A stretch of DNA of 64,000 bases from Micromonospora vinacea (GCF_015751785.1 NZ_JADOTY010000001.1:3720001-3784000), one strand, 5' to 3'; positions 37,619 to 50,543 are shown, counted from the stretch's first letter. Notes: generated by a model not told the origin, from the sequence alone. Translations and numbers: made by a program.

Positions 37619-37632
37619 GGGCCGGACGTCCC
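37619..37632. promoter_or_regulatory. DosR-like box 1
   Basis: GGGCCGGACGTCCC fits GGGNC-N4-GTCCC, near the mycobacterial DosR core GGGACTTNNGNCCC. It lies about 91 bp upstream of the nitroreductase and 91 bp upstream of dosR. Confidence 0.6.
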
Positions 37633-37672
37633 GACCAGCCGGGTCCGAGCGCCCGCTCGCTGCGGGCCGGTC

Positions 37673-37686
37673 GGGACCTTCGGCCC
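37673..37686. promoter_or_regulatory. DosR-like box 2
   Basis: GGGACCTTCGGCCC keeps GGGAC, the central TT and the final CCC of the DosR core. It is 37 bp before the dosR start; with box 1 it forms a two-site promoter as in mycobacterial targets. Confidence 0.6.
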
Positions 37687-37722
37687 GTGCGGTGGGCCAC
37701 CGGCAGCCTGTAGAAACGAGGA

Positions 37723-38361
37723 ATGATCCGTGTGTTCCTCCTCGACGACCATGAGGTCGTCCGCCGTGGCCTGGCCGACCTGTTGCAGAGCAGCGGCGAC
37801 ATCGAGGTGGTCGGCGAGTCCGGCTCGGCGCAGGAGGCGGCCCGCCGCATCCCGGCGTTGCGGCCCGACGTGGCGATCCTCGACGCGCGGCTGCCCGACG
37901 GCAACGGCATCGACGTGTGCCGTGACATCCGCGCCGTCGACTCGTCCATCAAGGGACTGATCCTCACCTCGTACGAGGACGACGAGGCGTTGTTCGCGGC
38001 GATCATGGCGGGTGCCGCCGGGTACGTGCTCAAGCAGATCCGTGGCACCGACCTGGTCGACGCGGTGCGTCGCGTCGCGGCCGGGCAGTCACTGCTCGAT
38101 CCGGCGATCACGACCCGGGTGCTGGAGCGCATCCGCAACGGCGTCGAACAGCCGCGCGAGCTGAAGTCGCTCACCGAGCAGGAGCGGCGGATCCTGGAGT
38201 ACGTGGCCGAGGGGCTGACCAACCGGGAGATCGCCGGGCGGATGTTCCTGGCGGAGAAGACGGTGAAGAACTACGTCTCCAGCGTGCTGGCCAAGCTGGG
38301 CCTGGAGCGCCGCACACAGGCCGCCGTTCTGGCCACGCGTCTGCTCGGCAAGACGCCCTGA
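37723..38361 (+). CDS. dosR: DosR/DevR-like response regulator
   Basis: 212 residues, ATG 37723. The receiver starts IRVFLLDDHEVVRRGLADLL; phospho-acceptor Asp54 (AILDARLPDGNG) is at the same number as in M. tuberculosis DosR. ILTSYEDDEAL supplies the conserved Thr, and GYVLKQIRGTDLV the conserved Lys. The C-terminal LuxR-type HTH reads LTEQERRILEYVAEGLTNREIAGRMFLAEKTVKNYVSSVLAKLGLERRTQAAV, nearly word for word the DosR DNA-binding helix region. It should bind the GGGNC-N4-GNCCC boxes nearby. The sensor gene lies convergent immediately downstream. Confidence 0.92.
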   Translation: MIRVFLLDDHEVVRRGLADLLQSSGDIEVVGESGSAQEAARRIPALRPDVAILDARLPDGNGIDVCRDIRAVDSSIKGLILTSYEDDEALFAAIMAGAAGYVLKQIRGTDLVDAVRRVAAGQSLLDPAITTRVLERIRNGVEQPRELKSLTEQERRILEYVAEGLTNREIAGRMFLAEKTVKNYVSSVLAKLGLERRTQAAVLATRLLGKTP

Positions 38362-38376
38362 CCGGGGTCGCGGCAG

Positions 38377-41131
<2,755 letters not shown>

Positions 41132-41229
41132 GGTCACGACCTTTCCGTCTCTGCTCATCGTGCCGTACGACACGTCGCCGCGTCGGGGGTTGCCGCCTCA
41201 TCCTGGGTCATCTAGTGGTGCGCGCGCAG

Positions 41230-41243
41230 GGGCCGCAGGTCCC
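41230..41243. promoter_or_regulatory. DosR-like box 3
   Basis: GGGCCGCAGGTCCC, the same GGGCC-N4-GTCCC form, lies between nitroreductase 2 (99 bp) and the ATPase-hemerythrin gene (119 bp) and could serve both. Confidence 0.6.
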
Positions 41244-41361
41244 GACCCCGCCGGGCCGTTACGCCCGCCGCACCAGGTCCGGCACCGTCACGACCTCCGT
41301 CGACCGGGCGAAACGCCCATTGTCCGGCCGTTGGCCGCCCACCGGCTGCGACGATGCGCAG

Positions 41362-43707
41362 GTGGGGGCCGAGCCGAGCGAGTGCGTACCGGAGCAGCCG
41401 GTCCGCGCACGCGTGCGGCGGTGGTGGGCGTGGGCGCCGCTGTTCGGGCTCGGCTTCGGGGTGCTGGCCGGCGTGGCGCTGCGGATCGCGGACCGACCGA
41501 ATGCGGCCAACCTGATCTGGGCGGCCGTCACGGTGGCCGCGCTGCTGCCGGCGGCGTGGTCGATGCTGCGCTCGTTGTGGCGCCGGCACTTCGGAGTGGA
41601 CGTGATCGCCGTGCTGGCGCTGGCCGGTGCGCTCGGCGTCGGGGAGTACCTGGCCGGGGCGGTCATCGCCGTGATGCTGGCGACCGGGCGGTCGTTGGAG
41701 TCGTACGCCCAGCGCCGGGCGACCCGCGACCTGCGGGCGTTGCTGGCGCGCGCTCCGCGTACCGCCCGTCGGCGTGGGCCTGGCGGCGCGATCGAGGTGG
41801 TGCCGCTGGACCGGGTGGCGGTGGCGGACCGGTTGCTGGTCGGCCCGGGGGACGTGGTGCCGGTCGACGGGACGGTCGAGGAGGCGGCCACGCTGGACGA
41901 GTCGGTGGTGACCGGGGAGTCGCGGCTGGTCCAGCGGGCCGCCGGGGAGGCGGTGGCCAGTGGTGTGGTCAACGCCGGTGCGGGGTTCGGCATGCGGGCG
42001 ACGAAGAACGCGGCGCAGAGCACGTACGCCGGGATCGTCCGGCTGGCCCAGGAGGCGACCGCCCGCAAGGCCCCGATGGTGCGGCTGGCCGACCGGTACG
42101 CCGCGGCGTTCGTGCCGTTCACGCTGGTCCTGGCCGGGCTGGGCTGGTTGCTCTCCGGCGACGTGGTCCGGGCGGTGGCGGTGCTGGTGGTGGCCACCCC
42201 CTGCCCGCTGCTGCTGGCCACCCCGATCGCGATCGTGTCCGGCCTGTCCCGGGTGGCCCGGCGCGGGGTCCTGGTCCGCGACGGTGGAGCGCTGGAACTG
42301 CTCGGCCGGGCTCGGACACTGCTGGTGGACAAGACCGGCACGCTGACCGCCGGCCGCCCGCGCGCCGCCGAGACGGTCGTCGCCCCGGGTGGTGATCGTG
42401 ACGAGGTGTTGCGCCTCGCGGCCTCGGTGGAGCAGTTGTCTCCGCACGTGCTGGCCGCCGCGCTGGTCCGGCAGGCTCGCGATCGAGGGCTGACACTGAC
42501 CGAGCCGACCGGCGTCACCGAGGAGCCGGGACGGGGGGTCAGCGGCCGGGTCGACGGCCGAGTGGTCCGGGTCGGTCAGGTCACCGGGAAGCTGCCCGAG
42601 TGGGCAGATCGGGCGCGGGCCCGCACCGAGCTGGCCGGTTGGTCCGCGGTGTGGGTCAGCGACGAGGGTGGACCGCTCGGCGCGATCCTGCTGGAGGATC
42701 CGGTGCGCTCCGACGCTCGCCGGACTGTACGCCGGCTGCGTGCGGCGGGGCTGCGGCGGATCGTGCTGGTCACGGGCGACCAACCGACCACCGCCGCGCA
42801 GGTCGCGGCGATGGTCGGGGTGGACGACGTGCTTGCCCGCTGCACGCCGCAGGAGAAGGTGGCCCGGGTCCGGGCGGAGGCCGACCGGGCGGTCACGGTG
42901 ATGGTCGGCGACGGGGTCAACGACGCTCCCGCGCTGGCTGAGGCGCACGTGGGCGTCGCGATGGGGGCGACCGGCGCGAGCGCCTCAGCGGACGTGGCGG
43001 ACGCGGTGCTCACCGTGGACCGGCTGGACCGGCTCGCCGACGCGGTGGAGATCGCCCGGTACGCCCGGCGGATCGCCGTGCAGAGCGCCACCGTCGGGAT
43101 GGGGTTGGCTGTGCTGGCGATGCTCGTGGCGGCGGTCGGACGGCTGCCCCCGGTCGCTGGCGCGTTCCTGCAGGAGGGCATCGACGTGCTGGTGATCCTC
43201 AACGCGCTGCGGGCACTGGGGGGTGGGCTGCGCCGGCGCGACGTCCCGCCGCGTACCCGGGAGTTGCTCGCCCACTACGCGGGGGAACACCAGGTGGTAC
43301 GCGACGTGCTGGCCGGGTTGCGGGACACGGCCGACCTGGTCGCCACCGACCCGGCGTCGCCGAGGTGCCTGCCGGCGGTACGCGAGACGCACCGGCGGTT
43401 GACCGAACACGTGCTGCCGCACGAGGCTGCCGAGGAGCGACAGCTCTACCCCGCGCTGGCCTCCCCGCTGGGCAGCGGGGAGGCGACGTCCACGATGAGC
43501 CGGGCACACGTGGAGATCCGCCGCCAGGTGGACCTGCTCGGCGCCCAACTCGCCCAGACCGCCGACGGTCGGCTGCGCCCCGACCAGGTTCCCGACCTGC
43601 TGGCCACCCTCTACGGGTTGGACGCGGTGCTGCGTCTGCACCTGGCTCAGGAAGAGGAGGAGTTCTTCTCCCTCGACCCGTCCGACCCGACGACCGCGCG
43701 GCGGTGA
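41362..43707 (+). CDS. P1B-like cation ATPase fused to a C-terminal hemerythrin (HHE) domain
   Basis: 781 residues from GTG 41362; earlier in-frame starts overlap the regulatory box. No N-terminal metal-binding Cys domain. Helices lead to VDGTVEEAATLDESVVTGES (actuator TGES), the membrane motif TPCPLLLATP with CPL (281-283) where CPC is usual, phospho-Asp323 in DKTGTLT, and GDGVNDAPALAEAHVGVAMG. After the last helix, residues about 636-770 form an HHE domain with metal-ligand pattern H643, H683, H687/E691, H716, H760/E764. The fused diiron domain may sense O2 or iron and gate the pump. Transported ion unknown. Confidence 0.92.
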   Translation: MGAEPSECVPEQPVRARVRRWWAWAPLFGLGFGVLAGVALRIADRPNAANLIWAAVTVAALLPAAWSMLRSLWRRHFGVDVIAVLALAGALGVGEYLAGAVIAVMLATGRSLESYAQRRATRDLRALLARAPRTARRRGPGGAIEVVPLDRVAVADRLLVGPGDVVPVDGTVEEAATLDESVVTGESRLVQRAAGEAVASGVVNAGAGFGMRATKNAAQSTYAGIVRLAQEATARKAPMVRLADRYAAAFVPFTLVLAGLGWLLSGDVVRAVAVLVVATPCPLLLATPIAIVSGLSRVARRGVLVRDGGALELLGRARTLLVDKTGTLTAGRPRAAETVVAPGGDRDEVLRLAASVEQLSPHVLAAALVRQARDRGLTLTEPTGVTEEPGRGVSGRVDGRVVRVGQVTGKLPEWADRARARTELAGWSAVWVSDEGGPLGAILLEDPVRSDARRTVRRLRAAGLRRIVLVTGDQPTTAAQVAAMVGVDDVLARCTPQEKVARVRAEADRAVTVMVGDGVNDAPALAEAHVGVAMGATGASASADVADAVLTVDRLDRLADAVEIARYARRIAVQSATVGMGLAVLAMLVAAVGRLPPVAGAFLQEGIDVLVILNALRALGGGLRRRDVPPRTRELLAHYAGEHQVVRDVLAGLRDTADLVATDPASPRCLPAVRETHRRLTEHVLPHEAAEERQLYPALASPLGSGEATSTMSRAHVEIRRQVDLLGAQLAQTADGRLRPDQVPDLLATLYGLDAVLRLHLAQEEEEFFSLDPSDPTTARR

Positions 43708-43756
43708 CCCCGGGCCAGGCCGCCGTGCCCGCGGGTGCGGCCCCGCCCGGCTGATG

Positions 43757-44614
43757 TCAGCGTTCGCGGACCACGGCGACCGGGCAGGCGGCGTGCTGGA
43801 TGAGTTGTTGGCTGACCGAGCCGAGCAGCATGCCGGCCAGCCCGCCCCGTCCCCGACTGCCGACCACGATCAACCGCGCGCCCCGACTCGCCTCGATCAG
43901 CATCGCCGCCGGGCTGGTCGACACCAGGTCGACGGTCACCGCCAGCTCGGGGAACGTCCGCCGCCACGGCTCCAGCGCCTGCTCCACTGCGGCCCGCTCG
44001 TCGGGCACCCCGGCCGCCCCGCCGGGGCCCGCTGTCCAGGCGTGCAGGACGCGCAGCGGCAGCTGCCGCTGCGCCGCCCGTTCGGCCGCGAAGCCGAGCG
44101 CCACCAGCGACGGTTCGGAGCCGTCCACCCCGACCGCCACCGGTCCGCTCGACTGGTCGGTAGCGGCGCTGCCGGCCCCGTCCCGGACCACCACGACCGG
44201 GCAGTGGGCGTGCGCGGCTACCGACACCGCCGTCGACCCGGCCAGCAGGCCGCCGAATCCGCCGTGGCCCCGGCTGCCGAGCACCAGCATCCCGGCCTCG
44301 GCCGAGCGTTCCTGCAACACCAGCGCGGGTGGCCCGTCGTACACCTCGCCGGTGATCTCCAGGCCGGGGTTCGCCGCGGTGGCATCCGCCGCGGCCTTGC
44401 GGACCAGGTCCTCGACCTGCCGACGGGCGGTGTCGTCGGGCCACACGCCGGGGGCCACCCCCGGGCCGACCCAGCTGGCCACTGTCAACCATTCGAAGAC
44501 GTACGCCAGGCGCACCGGCTGGCCGCTGTGCCGGGCCTCCTCCACGGCCCAGCCCAGGGCCAGCGAGGCGTCGGTGGAGCCGTCGTAGCCGACCAGGATC
44601 TCCGCGTCGCGCAC
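43757..44614 (-). CDS. universal stress protein, two Usp domains
   Basis: 285 residues from GTG 44614 with AAGGAGG upstream. Both Usp domains keep the ATP-binding G-x2-G-x9-G(S/T) pattern: GSRGHGGFGGLLAGSTA near 125 and GSRGRGGLAGMLLGSVS near 265. VGYDGSTDASLALGWAVEEA and VGVDGSEPSLVALGFAAERA start each half. Such tandem proteins are typical DosR-regulon members (mycobacterial Rv2623 class) and slow growth under hypoxia. It lies 11 bp after the phosphoketolase stop, so it is the second gene of that operon. Confidence 0.93.
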   Translation of the reverse strand: MRDAEILVGYDGSTDASLALGWAVEEARHSGQPVRLAYVFEWLTVASWVGPGVAPGVWPDDTARRQVEDLVRKAAADATAANPGLEITGEVYDGPPALVLQERSAEAGMLVLGSRGHGGFGGLLAGSTAVSVAAHAHCPVVVVRDGAGSAATDQSSGPVAVGVDGSEPSLVALGFAAERAAQRQLPLRVLHAWTAGPGGAAGVPDERAAVEQALEPWRRTFPELAVTVDLVSTSPAAMLIEASRGARLIVVGSRGRGGLAGMLLGSVSQQLIQHAACPVAVVRER

Positions 44615-44625
44615 GTCGTCCTCCT

Positions 44626-47022
44626 TCAGGGGGTGGTCGGGTCGGTTTCGCGGACCCAGCGCCATTCGGCGACCTGGGGATCGTCCTCGCCGTACTGGCG
44701 GGTGTAGTCGCGGGCCGCCTGCCGGGCGTCGACCATCCGTTGGCGTAGGTGCGCGGCGCTGGCGGCCAGCCCGGGTACCCGGTCGATGACGTCGATGACC
44801 AGGTGGAAGCGGTCCAGGTCGTTGAGCATCACCATGTCGAACGGGGTGGTGGTGGTGCCCTCCTCCTTGTAACCGCGCACGTGCAGGTTGTCGTGGTTGC
44901 TGCGGCGGTAGGTGAGTCGGTGGATCAGCCACGGGTAACCGTGGTACGCGAAGATGATCGGCCGGTCCTGGGTGAAGATGGTGTCGAACTCGTTGTCGGT
45001 CAGGCCGTGTGGGTGGTCGGTGTCCGGCTGGAGTCGCATCAGGTCGACCACGTTGACCAGGCGCACCTTCAACGCCGGCAGGTTCTGCCGCAGCAGCTCG
45101 ACGGCCGCCAACGTCTCCAGGGTGGGCACGTCTCCGCAGCAGGCGAGCACCACGTCCGGCTCGGTGCCGCCGTCGTTGCTGGCCCACTCCCAGATGCCCA
45201 GGCCACGCCGGGTGTGCTGGATCGCCTCGGTCATCGTCAGCCAGTTCGGGGCGGCCTGCTTACCGGCCACCACCACGTTGATGTAGTGCCGGCTGCGCAG
45301 GCAGTGGTCCATCGTGGCGAGCAGCGTGTTGGCGTCCGGCGGCAGGTAGACCCGCACCACCTCGGCCTTCTTGTTGACGACGTGGTCGATGAAGCCCGGG
45401 TCCTGGTGGGAGAAGCCGTTGTGGTCCTGCCGCCAGACGTGGCTGGACAGCAGGTAGTTCAGCGAGGCGATGGGCTGCCGCCAGGGGATGGCCCGGGTCA
45501 CCTTCAGCCACTTGGCGTGCTGGTTGAGCATCGAGTCGACGATGTGGATGAACGCCTCGTAGCTGGTGAACACGCCATGCCGGCCGGTCAGCAGGTAGCC
45601 CTCCAGCCAGCCCTGGCACAGGTGCTCGGAGAGCACCTCCATGACCCGCCCGTCGGGGGAGAGGTGGTCGTCGCCGGGCACGGTGGCGGCAACCCAGGCC
45701 CGGTCGGTCACCTCGAAGGCGGCGCCCAGCCGGTTCGACGCGACCTCGTCCGGGCCGAACAGCCGGAACGTCTCCGGGTTGGCGCTGATCACGTCGCGGA
45801 TCCACGGGCCGAGCACCCCTGTCGCGCCGGCGATCGGGGTACCCGGTTCGGGAACCTCCACACCGTAGTCGCGGAAGTCCGGCAGGGTCAGGTCGCGTAG
45901 CACCACGCCGCCGTTGGTGACCGGGTTGGCGCTCATCCGCCGGTCGCCGCTCGGCGGCAGCGTCAGCAGCTCGTCCACCGGCGCGCCGGTGGCGTCGAAC
46001 AGCTCCTCCGGCCGGTAGCTGCGCAGCCAGTGCTCCAGCTCGGCCAGGTGCGCCGGGTTGTCGCGGACACCCGACAGCGGCACCTGGTGGGCGCGGTAGG
46101 TGCCCTCCACCTGGGTGCCGTCGACCTCACGTGGGCCGGTCCAGCCCTTCGGCGTCCGCAGAATGATCATCGGCCAGCGGGGGCGTTCGACGACACCCCC
46201 GGAGCGGGCCCGCCGCTGGATCTCGGCGATCTCGTCCAGCGCCCGGTCCAGCGTCGCGGCGAGGGTCCGATGCACCTGGGCGGGATCGTCGCCGGCCACC
46301 ACGTACGGCTGGTAACCCGATCCGCGCATGAGGTCGAGCAGGTCGGTCTCCGGGATCCGGGACAGCACGGTCGGGTTGGCGATCTTGTAACCGTTGAGGT
46401 GCAGGACGGGCAACACCGCGCCGTCGCGCGCCGGGTTGAGGAACACGTCGGAGAGCCAACTCCCGGCCAGTGGCCCGGTCTCCGCCTCGCCGTCGCCGAT
46501 AACGCAGGTCACCAGCAGGTCCGGGTGGTCGAACGCGGCGCCGTAGGCGTGGCTCAGGGCGTACCCCAGCTCGCCGCCCTCGTGGATCGAACCCGGAACA
46601 TCCGCCGCGACATGGCTGGGGATGCCGCCCGGGAAGGAGAACTGGCGGAACAGTCGGGCCATCCCGGCCTCGTCGCGCGCCACGTCGTGGTAGCGCTCCG
46701 ACCAGGTGCCCTCCAGCCAGGTGTTGGCCACGATGGCCGGGCCGCCGTGGCCGGGGCCGGTGACCAGCATGGCGTCGAGGTCGCGCGCCACGATCACCCG
46801 GTTGAGGTGGGCGTAGATCAGGTTGAGGCCGGGGCTGGTGCCCCAGTGCCCGAGCAGTCGGGGTTTGATGTCGTCGGGGGTCAGCGGCTCCCGCAGCAGC
46901 GGATTGTCCAGCAGGTAGATCTGCCCGACGGTGAGGTAGTTCGCGGCGCGCCAGTAGGCGTCCAACCGGCGCAGCTCGTCGTCGGTGAGGGCGCGGTGCA
47001 CGTCGAGAGCGGTCTCCATCAT
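44626..47022 (-). CDS. xfp: xylulose-5-phosphate/fructose-6-phosphate phosphoketolase
   Basis: 798 residues, ATG 47022. A thiamine-diphosphate enzyme cleaving xylulose 5-P or fructose 6-P with phosphate to acetyl-P plus a triose or erythrose phosphate. It has the N-terminal [18 protein letters not shown], the TPP/Mg motif [14 protein letters not shown] near 160, and [14 protein letters not shown]. The middle domain has [35 protein letters not shown] and the C-terminal part [17 protein letters not shown]. Acetyl-P can be turned to ATP without oxygen, fitting the hypoxia island. A DosR-like box lies 68 bp upstream; a USP gene follows in the operon. Confidence 0.96.
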   Translation of the reverse strand: MMETALDVHRALTDDELRRLDAYWRAANYLTVGQIYLLDNPLLREPLTPDDIKPRLLGHWGTSPGLNLIYAHLNRVIVARDLDAMLVTGPGHGGPAIVANTWLEGTWSERYHDVARDEAGMARLFRQFSFPGGIPSHVAADVPGSIHEGGELGYALSHAYGAAFDHPDLLVTCVIGDGEAETGPLAGSWLSDVFLNPARDGAVLPVLHLNGYKIANPTVLSRIPETDLLDLMRGSGYQPYVVAGDDPAQVHRTLAATLDRALDEIAEIQRRARSGGVVERPRWPMIILRTPKGWTGPREVDGTQVEGTYRAHQVPLSGVRDNPAHLAELEHWLRSYRPEELFDATGAPVDELLTLPPSGDRRMSANPVTNGGVVLRDLTLPDFRDYGVEVPEPGTPIAGATGVLGPWIRDVISANPETFRLFGPDEVASNRLGAAFEVTDRAWVAATVPGDDHLSPDGRVMEVLSEHLCQGWLEGYLLTGRHGVFTSYEAFIHIVDSMLNQHAKWLKVTRAIPWRQPIASLNYLLSSHVWRQDHNGFSHQDPGFIDHVVNKKAEVVRVYLPPDANTLLATMDHCLRSRHYINVVVAGKQAAPNWLTMTEAIQHTRRGLGIWEWASNDGGTEPDVVLACCGDVPTLETLAAVELLRQNLPALKVRLVNVVDLMRLQPDTDHPHGLTDNEFDTIFTQDRPIIFAYHGYPWLIHRLTYRRSNHDNLHVRGYKEEGTTTTPFDMVMLNDLDRFHLVIDVIDRVPGLAASAAHLRQRMVDARQAARDYTRQYGEDDPQVAEWRWVRETDPTTP

Positions 47023-47086
47023 GCTGCCTCTCGCGGTAGGAGTGGGGCGCCCGGCGTTCAGCCTGGCCGCTGCGGACGCCCCGGGT

Positions 47087-47947
47087 TCAGGGCCGTTGGT
47101 CCCGCTCCGGGCGGGCGTCAGGCCCGGTCAGCGGCGCCTCGGCCAGGCCGCGGACGACGACCACCGGGGCCGGCGAGTGGTAGAGCAGGGACTGGGCGAC
47201 AGCACCCAGCATGGCCCGGCCCGGTTCGTCGCCGCGGGCGGCGACCAGCGCCACCTGCGCGTTGCGGGACGTGTCGATCAGCACCTCGGCGGGGTCACCG
47301 CGTACCACGCGACACTCGGTCGGCACTGTGTTGTCGCGGCCGGTGTGCCGGGCAAGTGCTTCGCTGAGCTGGTCGGCGACCGCGTCGGTGTCCTCGTCGT
47401 ACTCCACCACCCGCAGCGCCAGCAGTCGGGCGCCGCGGCGGGCCGCGCACTCCACGGCCCACTGGAGGGCGAGGTGTGAGCTGGGGGAGCCGTCCACGCC
47501 CACCAGCACCGGGCCCTGTGGCGGCGGCTCACGCCGAACCACCAGCAGGGGGCAGCCGGCGCGTGCGGCCAACTGCACGGCTGTCGTCTCGGCCGGTACG
47601 CACTGGCCGCTGCCCGCCATGCCGCTGTCACCGACGGCCAGCAGGAAGGCGACCTCCGAGCGGCGGATGAGGGTGGGCAGCATCGAGCTCTCGACGATCT
47701 CGCCGCGTACGGTCAGCCCCGGCTCGGTCTGGTGGGCCAGTTGGGCGGCGCGGGTGATCAGGTGTTCGGCCTGGTCGCGGGGTGCGGCGACGGTGTCCGC
47801 GGCGAAGGCCGCACGCCAGTCGAAGGTATGCAGCAGGTGCAGTGGCCGGCCGTGTCCGGCGGCCTCCTGCGCGGCCTGTTCGACGACCGGAAGGTCGAGT
47901 TCCGACCCGAGGCCGACCAGCACCGCTGCGTCGGCGGGTGCGGCCAT
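47087..47947 (-). CDS. universal stress protein, two degenerate Usp domains
   Basis: 286 residues, ATG 47947 with GGGAGGTGAT upstream. Two Usp folds start [21 protein letters not shown] and [22 protein letters not shown]. The nucleotide loops are incomplete ([19 protein letters not shown] and [20 protein letters not shown]), so ATP binding may be lost in the first half. It is upstream of phosphoketolase on the same strand; a DosR-like box (47090-47103) lies within its last codons and could drive the phosphoketolase operon separately. A hairpin CCGGGCG/CGCCCGG sits in its 5' leader. Confidence 0.9.
   Translation of the reverse strand: MAAPADAAVLVGLGSELDLPVVEQAAQEAAGHGRPLHLLHTFDWRAAFAADTVAAPRDQAEHLITRAAQLAHQTEPGLTVRGEIVESSMLPTLIRRSEVAFLLAVGDSGMAGSGQCVPAETTAVQLAARAGCPLLVVRREPPPQGPVLVGVDGSPSSHLALQWAVECAARRGARLLALRVVEYDEDTDAVADQLSEALARHTGRDNTVPTECRVVRGDPAEVLIDTSRNAQVALVAARGDEPGRAMLGAVAQSLLYHSPAPVVVVRGLAEAPLTGPDARPERDQRP
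47090..47103. promoter_or_regulatory. DosR-like box 4, upstream of phosphoketolase
   Basis: GGGCCGTTGGTCCC, identical in form to boxes 1 and 3, lies 68 bp upstream of the xfp start, inside the 3' end of the USP gene. Confidence 0.6.
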
Positions 47948-48049
47948 CCGATATCACCTCCCGGGCGTCGCGCCCGGCACGACCAAGCTGTCCCTGACCG
48001 AGGGTAGTCGGATGGGCACCGCGGCGGGCGGGATCGGATGGCTCGGCGG

Positions 48050-49813
48050 TCAGGTCGGTGCGGATCTGAGTGTGTCCACGACCGGACGCCGGGTGGCAAT
48101 CATCGCGGGGATGGCGGTGAGCGCGGCGATGGCGAGCAGGACTCCGAGCGCGGTGGCGAGCAGCGAGGAATCGGGCGGGTACTGGACCTCGCCGGTGCTG
48201 ACGAACGTAACAAGCCCGACGCCGGCCGGGATCCCCACGGCGACGCCCGGTATGGCTGGAAGCAGTTGCGCCACCGCCAGGCCCAGGCCGGCCTGCGCGG
48301 GCGTCGCACCGAGCGTCCGCGCGACAGCCAGTGGTTGCCGGGCGTCGAGGACTGCGGTCCAGGCGCTCACGACGGCGTTGATGAGCGCAAGAATGCACAG
48401 CACGACGGTGAGCACGAGCGTGGCCTGCTCGCCCCGTTCCACCCGGGGATTGGCGAGTTCGGTGTAGCCGAGGTCGAAGCGCACCGCCTGGGTGTTGACC
48501 ATGAGAATGCCGACGAGAGTGGTCGTGGTGATCAGGGTGTTCACGGTGACCAGCCGGGCGCGGCGCGGTCGGCGCGCGTTGATACGCACCCCGATCAGTA
48601 GGGCGGTGGGCAGCCGCCGCGACAGCCAGATGCGCCACCGCCGGCGCCGCGGTGGCGTTGCGGCGTCGGCCAGCGCGTGAACGGTGCTGGTGGCGGCGGC
48701 GCGCAACACCGGCACCAGAGTCGCCGCCACAGCGATCGCGAGGGCAAGGACCGTGACGGCGAACACCATGCGCAGCGCAGGTGGCTGGGCGTTGACGGAG
48801 CCGATGAGTCCGGCGCTGGGGCGGATCAGCGCGGGTGCGGCGAGCCAGCCCGCGACCAGGCCCGTGGCGGCGGCGGCAAGCCCGATCGCGAGGTACTCGG
48901 CGAGGTGGACGGCGGCGATCATGGCCGGTCCGGCGCCGACGGCCTTGAGCAGCCCCACCCGGCGACGCTGGCCGATGATCCGACCCGCGACGATGCCGGC
49001 GACGCCGGCCAGCGCAAGGCCGTTGAGTAGCCAGCTGCCGACGAGCAGGGCGATCTGTGCGTCGCTGTACAGCCGACCGTTGAGGTAGCTGATCGCCTGC
49101 CAGGTGGTGAGTTGGTCACCGATGGGGTACGCGCTGCTGGACGCCGGGTCGGCGAGTTTGAGGTTGAGGGTGTACGACAGCGGCTGGCTGCCCGCGAGCG
49201 TGGCGATGTCGCTGTGGTCGACCCAGACCAGGCCGCCGCGCTCGACCAGGACGCTGCCGGGGTAGTGCCACCCGGCGTAGGGGTACGTCGCTCTCGCGGC
49301 GGTGACCGCGGTGCCGATCACGCGCAGCCGATGGCCGCCGATGTTGACCGTGTCGCCGATGCGGATGCCGAGGGCGTCGGCGAAGGCGCGCTCGACGACC
49401 ACGCAGCCGCGGCGTACCCAGGTGCCGTCGGTCACGGCGGGCCGGTCGATCGATGCGGGTGTGGTGTCCCGGCCCGCTACGACGGTGTGCGCGGACTTCC
49501 CATGGGCCGTCATCGTTAGGTAGGCGATCGGGAAGGGGCCACTGTGATCGGTGACGCCGGCCCCGGTGGTCAGCGATGCGAGCTCGTCCAATGCGGCCTG
49601 GCCGGTGGCCCGGGGTGTCACGATCACATCCGGGCCGGCGGTGGCGGTCCGGGTCTGCTGGTACGGCCGGTCGGCGATCTCGTTGAGGGTGAGGCCGATG
49701 GTCAGTGTGGCGGTGGCGGCGGTGATTGCGGTCAGCAGCAGGATGGTGTCGGTTCGGCGGCGGCGCAGGTCCCGCATCAGCAGCCGGCAGACGAGCAGGA
49801 GGCGGCCGGCCAT
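48050..49813 (-). CDS. FtsX-type ABC permease
   Basis: 587 residues from ATG 49813 (MAGRLLLVCRLLMRDLRRRR), 1 bp after the ATPase stop. Helix 1 (TDTILLLTAITAATATLTIGLTL) is followed by an outside domain (about 45-250) and a first FtsX block (SWLLNGLALAGVAGIVAGRI; LAEYLAIGLAAAATGLVAGWLA; LRMVFAVTVLALAIAVAATLV). A cytosolic basic stretch and a second block (TVNTLITTTTLVGILMVN; TLVLTVVLCILALINAVVSAW; LGLAVAQLLPAIPGVAVG; LLATALGVLLAIAALTAIPAM) follow. Typical MacB/LolC-type permease driven by the overlapping ATPase. Confidence 0.9.
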   Translation of the reverse strand: MAGRLLLVCRLLMRDLRRRRTDTILLLTAITAATATLTIGLTLNEIADRPYQQTRTATAGPDVIVTPRATGQAALDELASLTTGAGVTDHSGPFPIAYLTMTAHGKSAHTVVAGRDTTPASIDRPAVTDGTWVRRGCVVVERAFADALGIRIGDTVNIGGHRLRVIGTAVTAARATYPYAGWHYPGSVLVERGGLVWVDHSDIATLAGSQPLSYTLNLKLADPASSSAYPIGDQLTTWQAISYLNGRLYSDAQIALLVGSWLLNGLALAGVAGIVAGRIIGQRRRVGLLKAVGAGPAMIAAVHLAEYLAIGLAAAATGLVAGWLAAPALIRPSAGLIGSVNAQPPALRMVFAVTVLALAIAVAATLVPVLRAAATSTVHALADAATPPRRRRWRIWLSRRLPTALLIGVRINARRPRRARLVTVNTLITTTTLVGILMVNTQAVRFDLGYTELANPRVERGEQATLVLTVVLCILALINAVVSAWTAVLDARQPLAVARTLGATPAQAGLGLAVAQLLPAIPGVAVGIPAGVGLVTFVSTGEVQYPPDSSLLATALGVLLAIAALTAIPAMIATRRPVVDTLRSAPT

Positions 49814-49814
49814 G

Positions 49815-50543
49815 TCAGCGCCGCCCGTCGTAGAGGGTGCCACTGGCGGTGCCGGCAAGTCGGCTGTCGTCGACGAACGCGCCGTCACGCATGGCGATCA
49901 CCCGGTCGGCTACCGCGGCGATGCGGGGGTCATGGGTAACCACCACGAGGGTCTGTCCTGCGGTGCGCAGCTCTTCGAACAGCCGCAGCACGTCAAGGGT
50001 GGCGGAGCTGTCCAGGTTGCCGGTGGGTTCGTCGGCCAGCACGACCAGTGGCTCGTTGCTCAACGCGCGGGCGATGGCGACCCGCTGGCGCTGCCCACCG
50101 GACAGCGCCGCGGGCAGGTGCGTGGCGCGGTCGGCAAGCCCTACCCGGTCTAGCAGGTACATCGCCCGCTTGCGGGCCCGCCCCGGTGACTGGCCGGCCA
50201 GCAGTGCGGCCAGCTCCACATTCTCCACCGCGGTGAGCTCGTCCATGAGGTGGAACGACTGGAAGACGAACCCGAGGCTGTCACGCCGCAGCCGGGCCAG
50301 CGCCCGTTCGCTCATCGTGTCGATCCGACGGTCGGCCAGCCAGACCTGGCCGTCGGTCGGGCGCTGCAGCCCGCCGAGCAGGTACAGCAGGGTGGACTTG
50401 CCGCAGCCGCTGGGCCCCATCACAGCCAGCGACTGCCCGGCCGGCACGTTCAGATCGACCTCGTCGACCGCGCGGACCAGCGCGTGCTCGTCGCCGTAAA
50501 GCATGCTGAGGCCATGCGCCTGCAAAACCGTCGACCCGGTCAC
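49815..50543 (-). CDS. ABC transporter ATP-binding protein (LolD/MacB type)
   Basis: 242 residues from GTG 50543, overlapping the PadR stop (GTGA). Walker A GPSGCGKST, Q-loop VFQSFHLMDELTAVENV, signature LSGGQRQRVAIARALS, Walker B VVLADEPTGNLD, switch VVTHD. Middle gene of a padR-ATPase-permease operon; such cassettes usually export a peptide or antibiotic and are induced by it. Confidence 0.95.
   Translation of the reverse strand: MTGSTVLQAHGLSMLYGDEHALVRAVDEVDLNVPAGQSLAVMGPSGCGKSTLLYLLGGLQRPTDGQVWLADRRIDTMSERALARLRRDSLGFVFQSFHLMDELTAVENVELAALLAGQSPGRARKRAMYLLDRVGLADRATHLPAALSGGQRQRVAIARALSNEPLVVLADEPTGNLDSSATLDVLRLFEELRTAGQTLVVVTHDPRIAAVADRVIAMRDGAFVDDSRLAGTASGTLYDGRR

Noticed and set aside
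41306..41318. GGGCGAAACGCCC as a further DosR box
   Set aside because: It is a 13-bp palindrome with a 3-bp gap; the spacing and half-sites do not fit GGGNC-N4-GNCCC.
47981..47994. GACCAAGCTGTCCC upstream of the second USP gene as a DosR box
   Set aside because: Only one half-site (GGGAC on the minus strand) is kept; too weak to list, though the gene is an expected target.
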